This document shows positions 1 through 6,124 of a DNA stretch of 6,124 nt, piece by piece. Origin of the DNA: a bacterium (GTDB lineage Bacteria; Patescibacteriota; CPR2; UBA1875; JAJYID01); the NCBI GenBank assembly GCA_021823605.1, contig JAKANV010000043.1, positions 1 to 6,124 of the forward strand, in the 5' to 3' direction. Position numbers and translations under genes: made by a program. Numbering within the stretch: the stretch's first letter is position 1; each line of letters starts with the position of its first letter. Under the pieces are notes generated by a model. It saw only the letters and a program-made list of their open reading frames with translations, made no database searches and was not told where the DNA came from.

Positions 1-471
1 AGCAAGATTTTTTTCATATTCTAACAATTTATTATTCAATAATAGTCCATAATTGTCATATCTTATAGCATCATTATATAATGTAAACGTTTTTGAATTA
101 TTATGTTCGAGCCAATACTTAATAACAGTAGAATTTGAGCCTGCAATATTGAGAAATATTTTGCTATTATTATTTTTAATTCTACTTATAAAATATTTAT
201 TAAGAATATTTGGCCTAAATATATGATCATAGCACAGTTGTACAACATCATAATCTTTAATATTTGAAACGATCTTATAATTATCTAGAATATAATTTGT
301 TTTTGAAATTAATGTTGATTTAATTTCTAATGATTTTAATATTATATCAGGCATAATCTTTTTATACCCATCTCCATTTGATATTAAAATTACATCATGG
401 CCTAATTCTAAAAATCCGTCTTTAAGATTACTATATAAACCACTAAACTCACCCAATAAAGCAATTTTCAA
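1..471 (-). CDS. Glycosyltransferase (GT4/GT1-like), N-terminal part, 3' end beyond the window
   Basis: Read on the minus strand, 157 codons are open from a TTG at 471-469 to the left edge. The product begins (M)KIALLGEFSGLYSNL, then has a helix ending ELGHDV and the segment ISNGDGYKK. This is the first Rossmann beta-alpha-beta unit typical of GT-B glycosyltransferases in polysaccharide clusters. A later DYDVVQL segment (about residues 73-79) and KIFLNIAG (about 104-111) fit the following strands of that N-terminal domain. The donor-binding C-terminal domain lies outside the window, so sugar and linkage cannot be named. The family makes glycosidic bonds, usually at the cytoplasmic face of the membrane during capsule, O-antigen or glycoprotein glycan assembly. 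TTG is chosen because it gives the family N-terminus directly and has a good Shine-Dalgarno site 7 bases upstream; no in-frame ATG fits. The gene is much more AT-rich than the plus-strand genes (two sampled 60-base lines are 20-25% GC) and uses many ATA and TTA codons, which suggests an accessory or transferred locus. Family is fairly sure, specificity unknown. Confidence 0.8.
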   Translation of the reverse strand, partial: MKIALLGEFSGLYSNLKDGFLELGHDVILISNGDGYKKIMPDIILKSLEIKSTLISKTNYILDNYKIVSNIKDYDVVQLCYDHIFRPNILNKYFISRIKNNNSKIFLNIAGSNSTVIKYWLEHNNSKTFTLYNDAIRYDNYGLLLNNKLLEYEKNLA

Positions 472-3400
472 ATATGTACTCCCTTTAATAAATTCTAAGT
501 ATCATTTTTTACTATTATTTGTTGTTGAAATTAATTTAACTTTATCAAATACAAGTAACATAGACAATGATTACGCTTAAAATCAATCACAAAATGCCAA
601 AAATGAAGCGGTTTTGTTAGGTATTTCAGCCAATGAAATTTTGCTAAATTGAGCTTATTATTAGGTCTGACTCCAGCAAAAGGAGGGTACACATCCCAAC
701 GTCCCTGGAGGGCGAGTCTGGGGTTCAAGGGAGCCTCCCATAAGGCTTCCTAGCATATATCCAAATGAATGACGGCCGCTCGTAGCCGTCTTCATTGTAT
801 TTGCCCCGTAAATATACTATAATTTTACATATGTTAGATATAAAATACATCCGCGAAAATCCGGATAAAATCAAAGAAAATAATAAAAATCGGGGTGTCA
901 AAGTTGATATTGACCGATTTTTAGAATTAGATAAGAAAAGAGCTGAGCTAATTAAGCAAGTGGATGATTTGAGGGCAAAGAAAAATAAATTCAAAGGGAA
1001 ACCAACCGACAAAGAACTTGCCGAGCTCAAAACCACGAAAGAAAAAGAAGAGAAACTGGCGAAAGAGCTTGCTGATATTGAGAAAGAATACAGGGATATT
1101 TACCTTAAAATCCCTAATCTGACACATACAGACGTACCCGTAGGAAAAGACGAGAATGAAAACGTTTCTTTAAGAAAAGTAGGTAAGGTTCCTAAGCTTG
1201 ATTTTAAACCAAAAGATCATCTGGAACTCGGCGAATCACTCGACTTAATCGATATGAAACACGCCGCGAAGATTACAGGTGCAAGATTCTTCTACTTAAA
1301 AAATGAACTTGTTTTGCTTGAATATGCTCTGCTGCAGCTAGTTTTTAACACTCTAATAAATGAATCGACACTGAAAGAAATTGCAAAAAAAGCAAAGTTA
1401 GACGTTTCGACCAAACCCTTTACACCAATTTTGCCACCAGACATGATAAAGCCAAAGTATTTAGAGGCAATGGGACGACTCGAACCAAAAGAAGATAAAT
1501 TTTACACCAAAAAAGATGATCTCTATCTCGTTGGAAGTGCCGAACACACGATAGGCGCAATGCATGCCGATGAGGTTTTAGACGAAAAGGATTTACCGCT
1601 TAGATACATAGGTTTTTCTACTGCCTTCAGACGAGAAGCCGGCTCTTATGGTAAAGATACTCGAGGAATAATAAGAGTACATCAGTTTGATAAATCAGAA
1701 ATTGTATCTTTTACAACACCTGAGACGGGAAAGGTCGAACAAGACTTTATAATCGCCATTCAGGAACATTTGATGCAGCAAATAGGCATTCCGTATCAAG
1801 CAGTTGCCATCTGCACTGGAGACATGGGAGACCCTGACTACAGACAGGTTGACTTGGAAGCATGGATACCCACTCAAAATAAATACCGCGAAACTCACAC
1901 TTCTGACTATAATACTGACTATCAATCAAGAAGGCTAAATATTAAGGTTAAGAAGGCAGACGGAAAAACAGAGCACGTTCACATGAATGATGCGACAGCT
2001 TTTGCAGGAAGGCCAATGGTAGCAATTTTGGAAAATTATCAGCAAAAGGATGGCAGTGTAGAAATTCCTCTAGCTTTACAAAAATACATGAATGGTATAA
2101 AAGAAATAAGGAGAAAATAAGATGCAAATCGATATCAGAGGAGTTGAGACTGTATTAACCGATGAAGTTAAGAAATACGCGAAAGAGAAGGTTAATAAAT
2201 TTTCAAAATATGGCATAGAAATTATAGGTGTAGACCTTGCTCTCGAAGAAGACCACAATAAAACAGAAAACAAAGCCGGTGTTGCTAAAGTTTTGGTCAA
2301 AATCCCCGGTAAAGATATTGCAGTAAAGGGCGAGGGGAAAAATATATTTGTCGCCATTGACGAGATGGAGAGAAAAGCATCGAGAGAGCTGAGAGAAAAT
2401 AAAGGCAAAATCAAGCAAAAAAGTAAGTTGTCAAAAAGCAAGGAAGTAGTCAGACGGCTTTTCAGACGCGGTTAAACTAAACTTGAACTAATCATATGAT
2501 TCTAAAAAAGTTATTCGGTAATCCGAATGAAAAGGAAATTAAGAAATTGCGTCCAGTTGTGGATAAAGTAAACTCACTTGAAAAAAGTACGAGTAAGTTA
2601 ACTGATGCTAAAATTAAGACAAGAGTTTCCGAAATTCGAGAAAAAGTACAAAAAAAGATAGAAAAGGAAATTAACGAAGACACTGAGAAAAAAATAGCTA
2701 AGAAAAAGATTAACGACATTCTAGAGCCATATTTGCCAGAAGTTTTTGCTCTTGTTCGAGAAGTTTCGAAAAGAAAGCTGAAAATGCGTCACTTCGATGT
2801 CCAGCTTATCGGCGGATACATTTTGCATCAGGGTAAAATCTCTGAAATGAAAACCGGTGAAGGTAAGACACTAGTAGCCACACTTGCTGCAACATTGAAT
2901 GCATTAACCGACAGGGGAGTTCATGTAGTCACCGTTAATGATTATCTTTCAAAGCGTGACGCTGGCTGGATGGGCGCGGTTTATAACGGTCTTGGCTTAA
3001 GCGTTGGGGTAATTATTCATGATGAAGCTTTTGTGTATGATGAGAAGTTTGAGGATGAAAATGCCTTGGATGAAAAAACTAAACATATGCGGCCAGTAAC
3101 AAGAAAAGAGGCTTACCAAGCAGATATTACATATGGGACAAATAATGAGTTTGGATTTGACTACCTTCGTGACAACATGGTTCAATCTCTAGATCAAATG
3201 GTCCAACGAGACTTAAACTTTGCTGTTGTTGATGAAGTTGATTCTATATTAATAGATGAAGCCAGGACTCCACTAATCATTTCTGCCCCAGCAGAAGAGT
3301 CAACAAGCAAATATTACCAATTCGCAGAACTCGCTGATAGATTAAAGAAAGATACTCATTACGTGATTGATGAAAAACAAAAAGCTGCGACCCTGACTGA

Positions 3401-6124
3401 TGATGGTATCGCCGAGATGGAAAAAATGCTCGGAATGAATAATGTTTATGAAGAAGGTGGCATCGAGATTGTCCACCACATCGAACAATCGTTAAAGGCG
3501 GTGGCACTCTTTAAGAAAGATAAAGATTACGTCGTAAAAGACGGGGAAGTGATAATCGTTGATGAGTTTACGGGTCGTTTAATGCTTGGGCGAAGATACT
3601 CTGAAGGTCTACATCAAGCCATTGAGGCAAAAGAAGGTGTCGAGATAAAAAGAGAATCACTGACACTCGCTACTATTTCCTTCCAAAACTATTTCCGTCT
3701 TTATACTAAACTTTCCGGCATGACCGGTACCGCCGAAACGGAAGCCGAAGAGTTCCATAAAATATATGAACTTGACGTGATGGTCGTTCCAACAAATATG
3801 GAAAATGTCAGAAAAGATTTAAATGATGTCATTTACAAAAATGAACTGGCAAAGTTTAAGGCTATTGTCGATGATGTAAAGGAACGATATGAAAAAGGAC
3901 AGCCGGTACTTATAGGCACAGTTTCTATCGAAAAAAATGAACTTTTATCAGATATGCTGAGGAGAAATGGTGTAAAGCACAATGTCTTAAACGCTAAATT
4001 CCATGAGAAAGAAGCTCTAATTATTTCTCAAGCGGGCCAAAAAGGCGCGGTCACAGTTGCTACAAATATGGCCGGCCGTGGTACTGATATAGTCCTTGGA
4101 GAAGGAGTCACCGAACTGGGCGGCTTACATGTGATTGGCAGTGAACGGCATGAAGCACGAAGAATAGACAATCAGCTCCGTGGACGTTGCGGACGTCAGG
4201 GCGATCCCGGCTCTACACAGTTTTATGTATCACTTGAGGATGACTTAATGAGAATATTTGGTTCTGAAAGAATCGGCTCAGTAATGCAAAAACTTGGCCT
4301 CCCCGATGACCAGCCGATTCAGCATGCCATGATTTCAAAGTCACTAGAGTCAGCTCAGAGAAAGGTTGAGGGGAATAACTTCGACATCAGAAAGCACTTG
4401 GTTGAGTACGACGACGTAATGAACAAACAACGTGAATATGTCTATGGAAAACGTAGAATGATTTTGGGCGACATGGACGCAAAAACTGAAATCCTTGATT
4501 ACCTGAGTGAATCAACCGAGCTTCTGGTAAATGAGAATATCAATGCCCAAACTGAGGAGTTCGACTACGAAAACTTTACAAAGAACTTTGATGCAATAGT
4601 CCCGCTGGATAATAAATTCAAAAAGAGCATTCAAAAGCTAAGTCCCGAAGAAATATCCGATAAATGCATCAAGTATATGAAAGAGCAATATGAAACGAGA
4701 GAGAAGGAGTTCACTCCTGAAATCACGCGAAATATTGAACGGTCCGTTTACCTTCATATTATCGATACCCTTTGGATTGACCATTTGGATGCAATAGATA
4801 ATCTTCGCGAAGGAATAGGCCTTAGGGCATACGGGCAAATGGAACCCCTAGTTGAGTACAAAAAAGAATCATACAGAATGTTCCAGCAATTTTTGGCTGG
4901 AATCAGAAGTGAGATAGTGAATATGATATTTAAAATCCGAATCCAAACAAACGAGCCACAACAACAGGTTGAGCAAGAGTCTCGTTTAACTAAAGCAGCA
5001 GAAAAAGCGGTAGAATCTGGAACGACGAAAAAAGATGATAACGCCTCTATTATGAAGCGCGAATCAAAAAGTCAGGCTGAAAAGAATCAAACAGTCCAAA
5101 AAAAGAATAAGGTGGGCAGAAACGACCTATGTCCTTGTGGTAGCGGCAAGAAATATAAAAAGTGCTGCGGAAAATAATGGAGAATTACTATGCCAGACAT
5201 GAACGAAAATTCTAATAGTCCCAAAGAAGAATATGAAAAACCAAGTGTAGAAGAAGGAGATCATTTATACACAGAGGTTTACTCCGCAGAACAGCTCATG
5301 TACCTAGACGATTTCATGGATGACGATACTAACCAAGCATTAGTAGAAACAATATTAAGTGTTGTCCCTTCAAGCAAAGAACAGTCATATGAAGTTCGTA
5401 TGGGTATAAATCGCCCTAAGATTACTTCAAAAAAAGATGTTGAGGCGGTAAAAAAGAGGGAGAAGAAGTACGAATTCGTTCTAAATAAAGTATCAGGAGA
5501 GCAAAGAAAAGCGATAGAGAAAAGGATGAAGTTCACTCAAGCTTTTGAAAAAAGTTTGATTTTCCTTGCAAATGCAAAAAACCTCAACTTCTTTGGCGAT
5601 AGAATAACTTTGGCCAGAGCATCAAAATATGATGATTATGAGAATGGGACCGATTTGGTGGCAAAAATAGATGTAGGCGAAGGTGTGGAACCAGTTTACT
5701 TAAGTCTTGATGCAACCACAGCAACCTGGGAAAAGAACCTACATCGCAAAATGCATGGATTGCACTATGTTCGCTATTTACCTCAAATGTTAAGTGCCGA
5801 TGAATCAAGAGATTACGTCCCAGGACAGAAAGCAGTGGCTTCAAGGTCTGTCTTTGGCCTTCCACCCAGTAATGCAATCCCTTTTGTCGGGATTGCTAAT
5901 GATGCCTTGGAATATGATAGGCTTCAGAATAAAAGCAAATTAAGTGAAGAAGAAACGGCTGATATGGAGAAAATAGAAAACAGGCTAAAAAGATCTACTT
6001 TTAGAATAGTGTTTGCAAAACAAATGATTATTCAGGCAGAAAGAGCTATCCATGTCTTTAAAGAAACCATTTCTGACCCTGAGTTTCGAAATGATGATCT
6101 TAGGAATCATGGAGGATATCTAAC

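Overview
The window reads as a low-GC bacterial chromosome fragment, most likely from the Candidate Phyla Radiation (Patescibacteria). I infer this from protein style, not from a 16S gene or a search. The SerRS has CPR-like signatures (a GSAEHT loop, FRREAGSYGKDTRG in motif 2). SecA has an extra acidic segment before its KEAYQADITYGT block, and the last gene is an uncharacterised protein. No in-frame TGA interrupts any of the genes and Trp is encoded by TGG, so the standard bacterial code applies.

Layout: (1) 1-471, minus strand, is the N-terminal part of a very AT-rich glycosyltransferase gene that starts at TTG and runs off the left edge. (2) 472-830 is a 359-base divergent intergenic region. 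Its first part is AT-rich. From about 661 to 795 it is GC-rich and contains several inverted repeats. It ends in a promoter whose predicted start site falls on or next to the serS ATG. (3) 831-6124, plus strand, is a tight run of four genes: serS (seryl-tRNA synthetase), hpf (ribosome hibernation factor), secA (preprotein translocase ATPase) and a partial gene of unknown function that leaves the right edge. The gaps between them are 1, 20 and 12 bases. No terminator is visible between them, so they are probably co-transcribed.

The plus-strand block is housekeeping: serine charging of tRNA, ribosome protection in stationary phase, and protein export. The pairing of hpf with secA is a common bacterial arrangement. 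The glycosyltransferase side looks like the edge of a surface-polysaccharide locus, so 472-830 may be a junction between core and accessory DNA.

The least ordinary parts are the unknown protein after secA, which has a possible PD-(D/E)XK-like core; the GC-rich hairpin island; and the apparently leaderless serS transcript. I see no CRISPR array, tRNA, rRNA or intact mobile element.
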